This document shows, piece by piece, positions 18,501 through 26,918 of a stretch of 64,000 nt of DNA. Both the position numbers and the translations under genes were made by a program. Below the pieces are notes generated by a model, which made no database searches, was not told the DNA's origin, and saw only the letters and a list, made by a program, of their open reading frames with translations. The DNA is taken from positions 1,860,001-1,924,000 of the forward strand of contig NZ_CP113517.1 in the NCBI RefSeq assembly GCF_024360925.2. The letters run 5' to 3'. The DNA is from Methylomonas rapida (GTDB lineage Bacteria; Pseudomonadota; Gammaproteobacteria; Methylococcales; Methylomonadaceae). The first letter of the stretch is position 1, and each line of letters begins with the position of its first letter.

Positions 18501-21080
18501 TTTGTCGTAGCCAAAGTCGCGATAGGCGGTGTCGCTGGCTTCGTCGGCCTGTTGCTTCGGCGGCTTTGGTTCCAGACCAACTGCCGCACTCCCACCATCC
18601 GTGGCGGTCGGTACATACAGAATCGGCTCGTCGGTCATGTTGATATATTCGCGAACCGCCAGATTGCCGAAGGTATGGCCGGCGCCGTCCTGACGTTCCT
18701 TGAACAAGCCCAGGAACGGAATATCGTTTTCGTCCTTGACCGATAATGCCTTGTGATGCCATTCGGTGGCGCTGGCCGCAATGTCGGCGTAACGCACGCC
18801 GCCTACCGAGGCGTGGATGTTCGGGAAGTAAGGCTTCAATTTGGGCTCGTCGGTGTCCAGATAGTTGGACTCGAAGAATTCACCGCCGATATAACTTTCC
18901 GCGGTACACAGGCCGAATTTGCCCATGGTTTTCATCAACGATTTTTCGACGCCTTTCTGGAAGTTATACAAGGCTTTTTGTCGGGATTCTGGGTCGGCGT
19001 ATTCGGTCATGACCCGGTTATGCACGCTCAATGGGCAAATCGCCGAGGCGCCGAAGCCCAGAATGGTGGCGACGTCGTGCGGGCTGGCCGCTTGACCCGT
19101 TTCCAGAATCAGCGACGAGTTGAAGCGCAGGCCTTGCGCAACCATATGCTGGTTGGCGGCCGCGACCATCAGGATGGCCGGAATCGCGGCTTTGGTTTTG
19201 CCGATATCGGCGTCGCTCAGGATGATGATGCCGGTATGGCTGCGCGCGGCCTGTGCGACTTGTTCACAGACTGCATGCAAGGCTTGTTCCAGGGCTTGTT
19301 CGTTTTTTGCCGCGTCGGCGAAATCCGGCGCGTACAGCATGTCCAGAGTGATGGTTTTGACCTGGGTTTGCCGGCGGATTTGTTCCAGTTGCGTGCGCTG
19401 TAGAATCGGTGACTCTATCATCAGCTGTTTGCTGTGGCTCGGTGCAAACGTGGGTTTCGCGCCCAGGGCCACGCGCAAGGTCATGCCGTCGCTCTCGCGC
19501 AGTGAATCCAGCGGCGGATTGGTAACCTGGGCGAAACGTTGGCTGAAGTAACGCGACATGCCGCCTTCGGCCGCGCTGAGCGCGTTGGGCGCCAGGCCGT
19601 AACCCATGGCCGAAACTTTTTCCAGCCCAGTCTGCAGGATAGGGTCGAGCAAAAACTTGAAGCTTTCTTGATTGAGCGAGTAAGCGGTATGGCGCTGGTC
19701 GATGTTCAGCTCATGGTCGTTGCCGATTTCGGCCAAATTCACTTTCGGCAGTGCGCCGATATGCACGCAGCGTTCCGCCAGCATGGCTTTGTAATCTCTT
19801 TCCCGAGCCAGTCTTTCCAGTACTTGATGGCTGTCGTAGGATTGGCCGGTGGCGTGGTCGAAATACAGCATGCCGCCGGCTTCGATGCGGCCGCGTTTCA
19901 ATACGTGTTCCGGCGGAAAGTCGATTTGACCGGCTTCCGACATCACTGCCAGGTACTCGTTGGTTTCCACCGAACGCAAGGGGCGCAGTCCCAAGCGGTC
20001 CAGGCGGGCGCCGACGCGAATGCCGTCATTGAAAATCAGCGCCGCAGGGCCGTCATTTTTCTCTTCGTACAGGCTGAAATATTCCAGCATGGCCCTGACG
20101 TCAGCCGACAAGGTGGTGTCGTTTTCCCAGGCCGGCGGCATCATCGCCAGAATCGCGGTGACGATGTCCAGCTCGTCTTCGTTGATGCGGCGGGTCAGGG
20201 TTTGGTCCAGACGGCCCGAGTCGGATTGGCCGCACGGAAATACGATGTGTTTGTTGTTCTGCCGGGCGATCGCGTTTTCGCTGAGGCGGTTTTTCTTGTC
20301 GGTGTTCAGCTCGCCGTTGTGCGCCATGTAGCGGAACGGCTGCGCCATCATCGTCGCCGGCGCGGTGTTGGTCGAGAAGCGGGTATGGAAGAACAGCGTG
20401 CTGATTTCGTGATCTTTGTCGTACAAATCGACGAAATAGGGAATCACTTCGAACGAGTTCAGGCGGCCTTTGTAAACCAGGGTGCGCGAACTCATCGACA
20501 ACGGATAAAAGCCCTGCAATTCAGGACGATTGAAGCCGTCGGCCTCGATGGCCAGCAAGGCTTTTTGGATATGTCTTTCGAATTCGTCGTGGCTGGCGTC
20601 TTTCAGCGAGGCAGGACGGCCAAAGATCAATTGCTTGATCGGCAGTTGCGCCTTGATGGCTGCTGCATTCAACACCAGTTTGTCGACCGGCACGTCGCGC
20701 CATTTGATGACCGGCAGGTCGAATGCTTTCAGATGCTGTTCGATCAGTTGAACCGCGATGGAGTCGTAGTGGTCGTGGTCTTCCGGAAAGAAGAAGTTGG
20801 CGACGCCGAATTGGCCCAGTTGCAGGGTTTCCAGGTTGGTGATTTTGCGGAAAAATTTCAACGAAATATCGATGTTAACGCCCGCGCCATCCCCGATGCC
20901 CTCGGCGCTCATGCCGCCACGATGAGGGATGGTACAGAGTGCCTCGTGGGACTTGACCAGCAGGTCGTGCGTCTGCTTGCTGTCCTTACGCGTGATGAAG
21001 CCTACGCCGCAGCTGTCCTGCGACAAGTCGGCATCATAAAGCATCTGTACTGAGTTTTTTTTCTGGGCGTTATTGATCAT
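15546..21080 (-). CDS. gltB: Glutamate synthase large subunit-like protein, extended form (1844 aa)
   Basis: GOGAT makes glutamate from glutamine and 2-oxoglutarate. Visible in order: a 23-residue propeptide and Cys24 of the class II amidotransferase (SCGVGF), FSTNTAP and AHNGELNT; the central domain; the FMN/2-oxoglutarate domain (SNSGEGGE near 1048, PPPHHDTYSIEDLGQLI); the cysteine cluster near 1270; and the GXGXG domain near 1510. Known bacterial large subunits are about 1500 residues. The extra length lies in a linker of about 135 residues before the FMN domain (roughly 780-1015) and about 200 residues after the GXGXG domain. The cysteines read C-x5-C-x3-C, one residue shorter than the usual C-x5-C-x4-C. 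No gltD is nearby. Confidence 0.9.
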   Translation of the reverse strand: MINNAQKKNSVQMLYDADLSQDSCGVGFITRKDSKQTHDLLVKSHEALCTIPHRGGMSAEGIGDGAGVNIDISLKFFRKITNLETLQLGQFGVANFFFPEDHDHYDSIAVQLIEQHLKAFDLPVIKWRDVPVDKLVLNAAAIKAQLPIKQLIFGRPASLKDASHDEFERHIQKALLAIEADGFNRPELQGFYPLSMSSRTLVYKGRLNSFEVIPYFVDLYDKDHEISTLFFHTRFSTNTAPATMMAQPFRYMAHNGELNTDKKNRLSENAIARQNNKHIVFPCGQSDSGRLDQTLTRRINEDELDIVTAILAMMPPAWENDTTLSADVRAMLEYFSLYEEKNDGPAALIFNDGIRVGARLDRLGLRPLRSVETNEYLAVMSEAGQIDFPPEHVLKRGRIEAGGMLYFDHATGQSYDSHQVLERLARERDYKAMLAERCVHIGALPKVNLAEIGNDHELNIDQRHTAYSLNQESFKFLLDPILQTGLEKVSAMGYGLAPNALSAAEGGMSRYFSQRFAQVTNPPLDSLRESDGMTLRVALGAKPTFAPSHSKQLMIESPILQRTQLEQIRRQTQVKTITLDMLYAPDFADAAKNEQALEQALHAVCEQVAQAARSHTGIIILSDADIGKTKAAIPAILMVAAANQHMVAQGLRFNSSLILETGQAASPHDVATILGFGASAICPLSVHNRVMTEYADPESRQKALYNFQKGVEKSLMKTMGKFGLCTAESYIGGEFFESNYLDTDEPKLKPYFPNIHASVGGVRYADIAASATEWHHKALSVKDENDIPFLGLFKERQDGAGHTFGNLAVREYINMTDEPILYVPTATDGGSAAVGLEPKPPKQQADEASDTAYRDFGYDKRTPEQIDAFGITPAYRSFTRNLAQERANRPAALRDVMEFPVDIGSANSKADFDRLLGSQNLYGNNNFLVRGLQVEKTNGVVFSLHFSRDNAKSRLEQLAEHLKARFAGHDFGLTVENDVINVRVNDTDSILYFYLNNIITARNGITLDKVQPAHEITAAFASGAMSHGALLAEAHEAVAMGTNIAGAKSNSGEGGEHSSRFGTLRSSKIKQFASGRFGVWAGYLADPTIEEIEIKIGQGAKPGEGGQLPAPKVSVEIAALRGGTPKVELVSPPPHHDTYSIEDLGQLIHDAKAARVKVVVKLVSSEGIGTIAVGVAKAGADVINVAGNTGGTGAAAVTSLKNTGRSPEIGVAEVHQALAANGLRDKVVLRCSAAHQNGVDVVKSAILGGDSFEFGTTALMMLRCVMAKNCNIRCPAGLTTAHEEFKGDPRVLAQFFMNLAHEVREILADWGYGSLREIRGQTQLLHLINHPSMVGQIHLQKLLAEVQEIKIEKPIYLEKDFSIDDKIFAKVKSALFEQGQKQVIIEGDDFKLNNRNKTVGGQAAIDLERLLQYELSAEQAAASKIVYTNQHGRRYLADDTIIVRTHGSAGQSYAAFNNDGIRMEHTGTCNDGVGKTACGGVIVIKSPGGGSKLPGENVLIGNFALFGASGGKTFINGEAGDRFAVRNSGAMAVVEGVGDFACEYMINGAVLNLGGFGKGFCTGMSGGNAYQYDPDNRLQNLYDKTSVSMHSLTEGTEVAAAHEQFILYMLEQHIEYTGSEKAKAILSNWSDARQHFKFALPLWLNRTQTAEFLSQTMDRKAMIEELSVAFAQKQIGQIKQAYQTNTTLFNGAIPGYGDIDGELTLKLINSYAVIDKAQQIAKDQLNKAGQPISEVLVDKHARKLILERPRKLQDALIKNIREAYSQYDDAQLATLMAAKRLDDYKATLMLRDVQSIYSIGSTAWIIEQDNLNRQALAGVPSVDKNLASLESMAIVKDMLENQAA

Positions 21081-21290
21081 TGCTATCCAGATCCTGTCTT
21101 GCTAAATCAAATGCGCTGCCGGGTATTTGCCATACGGGCAACGCCGTTTATGGTTTTTCTGTCTGCCGCGTGTTAGAGTCGTCGGAAGCGGCACAAAACC
21201 TGTGGGTTTGTTAAAAATTTCTGTTAGTGAAACTTTCCAATAATAACATGCGAAGGCGTTTCTGTCATTTCATTACTCTGAAAGTCATTG

Positions 21291-21348
21291 TGGGAGCGAC
21301 GCACAGTCGCGATAAATGGCTTCAATTCGCGACTATGCGTCGCTCCTA
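21291..21348. repeat. REP-like hairpin GGGAGCGACGCA...TGCGTCGCTCC
   Basis: GGGAGCGACGCACAGTCGCGA is matched, after about 15 bases, by TCGCGACTATGCGTCGCTCC, forming arms of about 20 bases with two mismatches. REP elements of this GGAGCGACGC type are common in Gammaproteobacteria. Confidence 0.8.
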
Positions 21349-21356
21349 CAGCCAGA

Positions 21357-21424
21357 ACTTTCATTTGCCGGGGCGATGCAAAGCCTTCATGAGCGTTACT
21401 GATGAAAATGACGCTGTTCTGGCA
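21357..21424. repeat. Repeat family B, copy 2
   Basis: CTTTCATTTGCC, GCGATG, AAGC and GAGCGTTACT are shared in order and spacing with 4303-4370. Confidence 0.65.
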
Positions 21425-21457
21425 TGACTCAATGTTATAAAACTCCGTTAAACAAAT

Positions 21458-22678
21458 ATGAAACAAGAATTTGATGTGGTGGTGGTAGGCGGCGGCATGG
21501 TCGGCGCGGCGGTGGCTTGTGCCTTGGGTAACAGCCCGCTTAAGGTGGCGGTGATCGAGGCGCAGGTGCCGGAAGCCTTTTCTCCAGATCAAGCGCATGA
21601 TTTGCGGGTTTCCGCGCTGAGCATCGCCTCGCGCAACATCCTGGAAGCCGTAGGGGCCTGGCAAGGCGTTGTGGCCAAGCGCTTTTGTCCTTTCCGGCGC
21701 ATGCGGGTCTGGGAAAAAGCGGGCGACACGATGTTCAATAGCGACGACATCGGTGCGTCGGAGCTGGGTTATATCGTCGAGAATCGAATCACGCAATTGG
21801 CGTTGTTGGAGCGCCTGTCTGCTTTCGACAATGTGACGCTGCTGATGCCGCAAACGATCAGCAAGATTCATTACGATGGTCACGGCAGCGAGATCGTGCT
21901 GGCTGACGGGGGTATGCTGCAGGCGAAGCTGCTGGTGGCGGCCGATGGCGGTCAATCGCGCGTCAGGCAGGCAGTGGGTCTGGGGGTGACCGGCTGGGAT
22001 TACAATCAGCACGCCTTGGTGATTTATGTCGAAACCGCTTATCCGCAGCAGGATATTACCTGGCAGCGCTTCGTTCCCAGTGGTCCGCAAGCTTTCTTGC
22101 CGTTGCCCGGCAATTATGGCTCCATCGTCTGGTACCAGTCACCCGATGAAGTGCGCCGCCTGCAGGCCTTGTCCTACGAGCAATTGAAAGCGGAACTGGT
22201 CAAGGCTTTTCCGGACTGCCTGGGCGAGATCACGCAAATCCTGGGTGTTGCCAGTTTTCCATTGAAGCGTCAGCATGCGCAAGGTTATGTCAAGCAAGGG
22301 GTGGCGCTGGTGGGTGATGCCGCACACATGATCAATCCGCTGGCGGGGCAGGGTGTGAATATCGGCTTGCTGGACGCGGCGGCCTTGGCCGAGGTGCTGA
22401 TCGATGCGCAGGTTCGCGGCAAAAATATCGCCGATCTCGCCGTATTGAAGCGTTACGAAGCCATGCGACGCAATGAAAACCTGAAAATGATGACGGTGAT
22501 GGATGTGTTCTATCAATCCTTCAGCAACGACGTCCTGCCGGTCAAGCTGATCCGTAACATCGGCCTGGGTTTGGCGCAACGTCTGACGCCCATTCGAAAC
22601 AAAGTCATGAAGGCGGCGATGGGGTTGGAGGGGCGATTGCCCAAGTTGGCGAGAGGGGAGAGTCTTTTAATGAATTGA
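21458..22678 (+). CDS. UbiH/UbiF/VisC/COQ6-family FAD-dependent hydroxylase
   Basis: These flavin monooxygenases hydroxylate the ring of ubiquinone precursors at the inner membrane. The 406 residues show the FAD-binding start VVVVGGGMVGAAVACALG, the middle DGGQSRVRQAVG (equivalent of the DG motif), and the family signature GDAAHMINPLAGQGVNIGLLD. Length and motifs fit UbiH, UbiI and UbiF about equally, so the position hydroxylated is not assigned. It stands alone downstream of a repeat-rich region and is not next to other ubi genes here. Confidence 0.9.
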   Translation: MKQEFDVVVVGGGMVGAAVACALGNSPLKVAVIEAQVPEAFSPDQAHDLRVSALSIASRNILEAVGAWQGVVAKRFCPFRRMRVWEKAGDTMFNSDDIGASELGYIVENRITQLALLERLSAFDNVTLLMPQTISKIHYDGHGSEIVLADGGMLQAKLLVAADGGQSRVRQAVGLGVTGWDYNQHALVIYVETAYPQQDITWQRFVPSGPQAFLPLPGNYGSIVWYQSPDEVRRLQALSYEQLKAELVKAFPDCLGEITQILGVASFPLKRQHAQGYVKQGVALVGDAAHMINPLAGQGVNIGLLDAAALAEVLIDAQVRGKNIADLAVLKRYEAMRRNENLKMMTVMDVFYQSFSNDVLPVKLIRNIGLGLAQRLTPIRNKVMKAAMGLEGRLPKLARGESLLMN

Positions 22679-23060
22679 AAGAGTGCAGGGCTCTCGGTGC
22701 GGTTTGTTCTGTCTGCTGCGACGATTGGGCTTGGTCCATCTTCGAAGCGTGTTTGAGGTGGGGTGTGTGTCCCGTTCCGCTCCAGGGCTCTGATCTCTTT
22801 GTGGGATGGTCGTAGGGTACGCTGTGCGTACCTCGATTAATTCTGTCGATGCTTGAAGAGGTACGCGCAGCGTACATGGCTTCGACGTGATTTCATTCTC
22901 ATGAAATGTCAGTTTTTTTTACAATGAGTGCTAGGCTTTTGTTTATTCTGAATGATTTATCGCCCTATATGGCTGTATATGATTTTATTTTGTTTTATGG
23001 CAAGTTTTTTGCTTTGTCTTTATTCAGTAGAATTCATACATGCGAAAAATGGGGGCTATT
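22679..23060. other. Gene-free interval before the PEP-CTERM gene
   Basis: Besides the hairpin repeat at 22817-22875, the interval is featureless. The 150 bases before the PEP-CTERM gene are AT-rich and probably hold its promoter. No gene is seen on either strand. Confidence 0.55.
22817..22875. repeat. REP-like hairpin GTACGCTGTGCGTACCTC
   Basis: GTACGCTGTGCGTACCTC at 22817 is matched by GAGGTACGCGCAGCGTAC ending at 22875, an 18-base inverted repeat with one mismatch and a 23-base loop. Confidence 0.8.
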
Positions 23061-23999
23061 ATGAAAACGAACATTAGAAAATTGCTTTTAATGGGTATGG
23101 TTACGTTCCTAGCCACAGTACCTTTGGTTGCGCAATCCGCAACAGTCAATAATGCCTTAGTTGGCCCAGGCCCAGCTAACGATCCTTACCCAACCCCTCC
23201 GGGAGGTACTGCTACTTATGGCACATCGACCACCATAAATGGCGGGATATTTACAGTAGCTCCAGATAATAGTGGTACTGGTTCGGGTGCGTTTAATCCG
23301 TTTCTAAGAACAAACAACAACGGTAACACTGAAGTTGAGGAAGGTTTTAATACCGACTACGATCCAGCTCCTCTTGACGCTATTAAAGGTGTCCACACTC
23401 ATTCGGTCAAACTTTCTGATTTGACCAGTATTACTTATAACAGCGAACAATACATTCGGTTGTTTCTGGACTTGGGCGAGCCAGAATCAGTAGTCATTAA
23501 CCGAAATAAAACCGAATTGAATCCTCTAATCTCGCTACTTGAGCTTGAGTTGTTTGTTAATACTTCCACTGGTAGTGTAAGTAAGTATGCTGATCTTGGA
23601 ACTAAAGTTTGGGATCTTGACGGACTAGTCGATACTACATTGACATTAGATTACAATATCTTAGGTGGTGGTAATGGTAAATACGATATTGTCGCTCTGT
23701 TCAAAGCATCTCTTTTCGCAAATTTTGCTTCTGATGATTATTTTTACCTGTATAACAAATTTGGCATAGAAACTGTCTCTCCTCCTGAATACGCCTCACA
23801 AGGTACGTTTGAAGAGTGGGCTTTTGATACAACGGGGAACCCTTTGAAGTTCGGCTGTGAAAACCCTGACTATGCTGCGGCTCATCAAGATGAGTGTGGT
23901 GGCACGCCGCCTTTTAACGTGCCGGAGCCTGATTCGATTGCTTTGTTGGGGGTAGGGTTATTAGGTTTGGCAATGTCTCGTAAACAGAAACGCCTTTGA
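23061..23999 (+). CDS. PEP-CTERM sorting-domain exoprotein
   Basis: The protein starts best at ATG 23061, which follows GGGGG at about eight bases; an in-frame ATG at 23040 is less likely. A signal peptide covers roughly residues 1-25 (LLLMGMVTFLATVPLVAQSA). The body is polar and rich in Asn, Asp and Thr with no recognised enzyme domain. The C-terminus is a textbook PEP-CTERM tag: VPEPDS, a hydrophobic helix (IALLGVGLLGLAM) and a basic tail SRKQKRL. Such proteins are cleaved by an exosortase and go to the cell surface or matrix. A strong terminator follows, so it is probably monocistronic. Confidence 0.9.
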   Translation: MKTNIRKLLLMGMVTFLATVPLVAQSATVNNALVGPGPANDPYPTPPGGTATYGTSTTINGGIFTVAPDNSGTGSGAFNPFLRTNNNGNTEVEEGFNTDYDPAPLDAIKGVHTHSVKLSDLTSITYNSEQYIRLFLDLGEPESVVINRNKTELNPLISLLELELFVNTSTGSVSKYADLGTKVWDLDGLVDTTLTLDYNILGGGNGKYDIVALFKASLFANFASDDYFYLYNKFGIETVSPPEYASQGTFEEWAFDTTGNPLKFGCENPDYAAAHQDECGGTPPFNVPEPDSIALLGVGLLGLAMSRKQKRL

Positions 24000-24037
24000 T
24001 GTAATTGATTGCTGTCAAAATTTTTTACATTTTCAAT

Positions 24038-24068
24038 AAAAACGCCGATTCCATCGGCGTTTTTTTTT
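24038..24068 (+). terminator. Rho-independent terminator after the PEP-CTERM gene
   Basis: AACGCCGAT-TCC-ATCGGCGTT is a perfect GC-rich stem followed by a run of eight to nine T, 38 bp after the stop codon. Confidence 0.95.
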
Positions 24069-24276
24069 AAAGGTTCGGTAATCCAATTCTGACATCGCTT
24101 CGCTTTATGTTTACCACGTCACAACAAAATTAATGCTGGACGCTTAGGCTTGCAAGTGGCGGCAAACGATTGGTGGTACAGGGATTGCCCGTGCAATTGT
24201 CCGATTGTTGTGCATGGTTATAGTTGACGTTAAAGGAATGTGATTTCTTGGAATATCCGTTTGAGAGGAATGTGTC

Positions 24277-26088
24277 ATGATGAAAAAAAGTTTATACATA
24301 GCAATTTTGGCGATATTAGCCGTACCTGCGGGGCTTTATGTCACCAAATATTTGGGTTCTGACATAGAGTCCCTAATAAATCAAGACATTGGGCAACAGC
24401 CACCCGCGGCTGGTCCTGTGAGCAAAACCTGGAAGTCAGGACAAATTTTAGTGAAACCCAAAGCGGGTTTATCGGATGAAGAGTTTGATAAGGTCTTAAA
24501 AGGTAATCAAGGCAAAGTCAAAGAGAAAATTGGCAAGTTAAGGGTGCACATTATCAGTGTGCCTGAAAATGCTGAGGAGGCAGTGGTAAAAGCTTTATCC
24601 AAAAATCCACGTATTGAATTTGCGGAACTGGATATGGCTGTTGAGATGAGTGCTACTGTCCCCAATGACCCTAAATATGCTAGTGCTTGGCATTTGCCGA
24701 AAATACAAGTAACTAATGCTTGGGATGTTTCCAAAGCTGACGGCATTAACATAGCTATTTTGGATACCGGTGTTGATGCAGCGCATCCTGATTTGGCCGC
24801 AAAATTGATTCCAGGGTGGAACGCGGTTGACGGCGGCGCAGATACGTCGGATATAAACGGCCATGGAACCGCAGTTGCAGGTACTGCAGCCGCGCTAACA
24901 AATAATGCGGCTGGAGTTGCCGGCATTGCTTGGAATGCCAATATAATCCCGGTCAGAATTACTAATGATCCAACAGGCTACGCTTATTTCAGTGACATAA
25001 CGCGTGGATTAAGTTGGGCGGCTGATAACGGCGCTGATGTTGCTAATATAAGCTTTGGCGTTAGTAATAGTTCCACGGTTTCAACCGCCGCACAATATCT
25101 ACGTAGCAAGGGTGGCGTTGTCGTAACGGCAGCGGGAAATAGTGGCGTCGACCCTGCTTATGCAGATAACCCTTACATGATTTCAGTTTCTGCGACTGAT
25201 AGTAAGGATGCCAAGGCGAGTTGGTCGAATTACGGTGCCTATGTCGATGTGGCAGCCCCTGGTGTTTCTATATTGACAACTAGTCGTGGGGGAGCTTACG
25301 GTAATTGGAACGGCACTTCTTTTTCAAGCCCCGCCACCGCCGGTGTAGTCGCATTGATCATGGCGGCCAATCCCAATTTGACGCCTGACGAAGTTGAAAA
25401 GGTTTTGGAAGCCTCCGCCGTTAAAGTGGCCGGCGTCGATTTTCACCCTTACTTTGGTTATGGCCGTGTCGATGCCGCAGCTGCCGTGCAACTGGCGTTG
25501 AATACCACGGCTGCCGATACCCAGGCGCCTAATGTGGCGATCTTTTCACCGAACGCCGGTACTGTCGTGAATGGTTTGGTGCAAGTTGATGTCAGCGCGG
25601 CGGATAACGTCAGTGTCGATGCCGTTTCGTTTTATGCCAATGGCAAGCTGGTGGGTACGGACGACATTGCCCCTTATCAATTCAGTTGGGATACCACAGC
25701 AATGGCGGACGGTACCGTCAGTCTGACGGCTACAGCCACCGATGGGGCTGGTAATGAAGGGGCTTCTACTGCGGTAAGCGTGACCGTACAAAATCAAGCC
25801 GCCAAAATCGTGGCCGATCAAGCACCACCTACGGTAGCTATTTCCAATCCAAGCAATGCGGCTAAAGTCAGCGGAATAGTGCCGGTGGCGGTGGCGGCAA
25901 ATGATGATGTCGCGGTTGCCAAGGTGCAGCTTTATATCGACGGTAAACTGGTCAGCTCTACAACCAATAAAACCTTGACCTATAACTGGAATACCAAAAA
26001 GGTAGCGGCGGGTAGTCACGCGATCAAAGCGGTTGCGACCGACACGGCGAGTAAAACCAGCGAGATGGCTATTACCGTCACCCGATAG
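24277..26088 (+). CDS. Secreted S8 family serine peptidase with two C-terminal Ig-like domains
   Basis: An N-terminal hydrophobic segment (residues 5-24) directs export. A propeptide-like region (about 45-115, containing ILVKPKAGLSDEEF) precedes the subtilase domain. The triad is visible as Asp163 (LDTGVDAAHPDL), His196 (NGHGTAVAGT) and Ser348 (GTSFSSPATAG), with the oxyanion Asn in AAGNSGVDP. After residue 410 come two tandem repeats of about 95 residues that start PNVAIFSPNAGTVVNG and PTVAISNPSNAAKVSG, typical of bacterial Ig-like modules. Triad and propeptide are intact, so an active exported protease is expected. Its own terminator follows. Confidence 0.93.
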   Translation: MMKKSLYIAILAILAVPAGLYVTKYLGSDIESLINQDIGQQPPAAGPVSKTWKSGQILVKPKAGLSDEEFDKVLKGNQGKVKEKIGKLRVHIISVPENAEEAVVKALSKNPRIEFAELDMAVEMSATVPNDPKYASAWHLPKIQVTNAWDVSKADGINIAILDTGVDAAHPDLAAKLIPGWNAVDGGADTSDINGHGTAVAGTAAALTNNAAGVAGIAWNANIIPVRITNDPTGYAYFSDITRGLSWAADNGADVANISFGVSNSSTVSTAAQYLRSKGGVVVTAAGNSGVDPAYADNPYMISVSATDSKDAKASWSNYGAYVDVAAPGVSILTTSRGGAYGNWNGTSFSSPATAGVVALIMAANPNLTPDEVEKVLEASAVKVAGVDFHPYFGYGRVDAAAAVQLALNTTAADTQAPNVAIFSPNAGTVVNGLVQVDVSAADNVSVDAVSFYANGKLVGTDDIAPYQFSWDTTAMADGTVSLTATATDGAGNEGASTAVSVTVQNQAAKIVADQAPPTVAISNPSNAAKVSGIVPVAVAANDDVAVAKVQLYIDGKLVSSTTNKTLTYNWNTKKVAAGSHAIKAVATDTASKTSEMAITVTR

Positions 26089-26105
26089 CAGTTTCTGCTC
26101 GCTTG

Positions 26106-26134
26106 AAACGCCGGCTAATGCCGGCGTTTTTTTG
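26106..26134 (+). terminator. Rho-independent terminator after the S8 peptidase
   Basis: AAACGCCGGC-TAAT-GCCGGCGTTTTTTT: perfect stem and T run beginning 18 bp after the stop. Confidence 0.94.
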
Positions 26135-26153
26135 TTTGCACACTGGCGTTTTC

Positions 26154-26225
26154 GGAAAAAAGCTAAAGCTTTTGTACTCCTGAAGCGTAAGCCCTGGAGT
26201 GCGATAGCTTCAGCTATTGCCAAAA
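26154..26225. repeat. Repeat family A, copy 2
   Basis: AGCTAAAGCTTTTGTACTCC pairs with GGAGTGCGATAGCTTCAGCT across a 15-base loop. It lies between the terminator of the peptidase gene and the stop codon of lapG, so it may also form the 3' end of lapG transcripts. Confidence 0.8.
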
Positions 26226-26231
26226 AAGCCA

Positions 26232-26918
26232 TCAGTCTTTTTGCAGCATTCTTCTTTTCAAATCCGCCCAGGGGTTCAGTTTGGCGGCTTTGCCTACTTG
26301 TTGACCAGCGCCTTTGATTTTGGCCAGCCATAAGCCGCTACCGTTGAAGCTATAGACAGGTTCCAGGTCGTTGCGATCGGTTGCCGGGCTGATGTCGAGT
26401 TTGAGATTGTCCAGAACCAGTGGCACGGCCTGGGGCGAGACGAAATAGGTCAGCACCATGTGAGCTTGGTTGAGTTCCAGTGCCTTGACGTAAGTGATGC
26501 GCAGCTTGCTGTCGTCTACGCCCATTTCCAGTAGGGTAAAGTACTTGGCGATAGAAAAATCCTCGCAGTCGCCGGCGCCTTGAGCCAATAACTCCATGGG
26601 TGTGGCCCAATAATCTTCCTTGCCCCATTGGGCAATGTCATTGGTAAAGCGGATGTTTTGATTGAAAAAATCGTTGACCAGGCGGAGTTTGTCGGCTTCG
26701 GCGGCGGTTTTCCCGTTTTGTATCAAATCCTGCCAATGCGTGAAGCGTTGCCGAACCAGGCTGCCGTGATTTTGCTCGATCTGGTTTAGCAAATTTTCGT
26801 CAAGGCGTAACTCTATCGTTAGACTAGGTTCGGAGCTGTGTTGATCATAGAGTTGTAGGCAAGTGTAAGAAATTCCGACAGTGAGTAGGGTGAGCAGGAG
26901 CTTATTGACGACTTGCAC
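26232..26918 (-). CDS. lapG: Periplasmic transglutaminase-like cysteine protease, LapG homologue
   Basis: LapG cuts large RTX adhesins near their N-terminus and releases them from the outer membrane; LapD holds it inactive when c-di-GMP is high. The 228 residues begin with a membrane/signal segment (LLLTLLTVGISYTCLQL). They contain the bacterial transglutaminase-like triad: Cys118 in GAGDCEDFSIAKY, His153 in NQAHMVL and Asp170 in LVLDNLK. The order and spacing match the LapG (BTLCP) family. Its start lies inside the end of lapD (17-bp overlap), so the pair is co-translated. No LapA-type adhesin gene is in the window. Confidence 0.92.
   Translation of the reverse strand: MQVVNKLLLTLLTVGISYTCLQLYDQHSSEPSLTIELRLDENLLNQIEQNHGSLVRQRFTHWQDLIQNGKTAAEADKLRLVNDFFNQNIRFTNDIAQWGKEDYWATPMELLAQGAGDCEDFSIAKYFTLLEMGVDDSKLRITYVKALELNQAHMVLTYFVSPQAVPLVLDNLKLDISPATDRNDLEPVYSFNGSGLWLAKIKGAGQQVGKAAKLNPWADLKRRMLQKD

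Larger units (their letters stand above)
21081..21457. other. Divergent intergenic region between gltB and the UbiH-family gene
   Basis: This 377-bp region must contain both outward promoters. Its middle and right part are occupied by the hairpin repeat at 21291-21348 and the family B copy at 21357-21424. I see no gene and no clear sigma-54 motif upstream of gltB. Confidence 0.6.

Noticed and set aside
15699..21053. Long plus-strand ORFs opposite gltB, including 16242-18197 (651 codons) and 19539-21053 (504 codons)
   Set aside because: They are antisense to a gene with clear domain matches, have low-complexity Ala/Gln/His/Val-rich products and no recognisable domains. They arise from the GC-rich third positions of gltB.
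21081..21240. Sigma-54 promoter ahead of gltB
   Set aside because: I looked for the GG-N10-GC (-24/-12) pattern with the TGGCAC and TTGC blocks and did not find a convincing match by eye.
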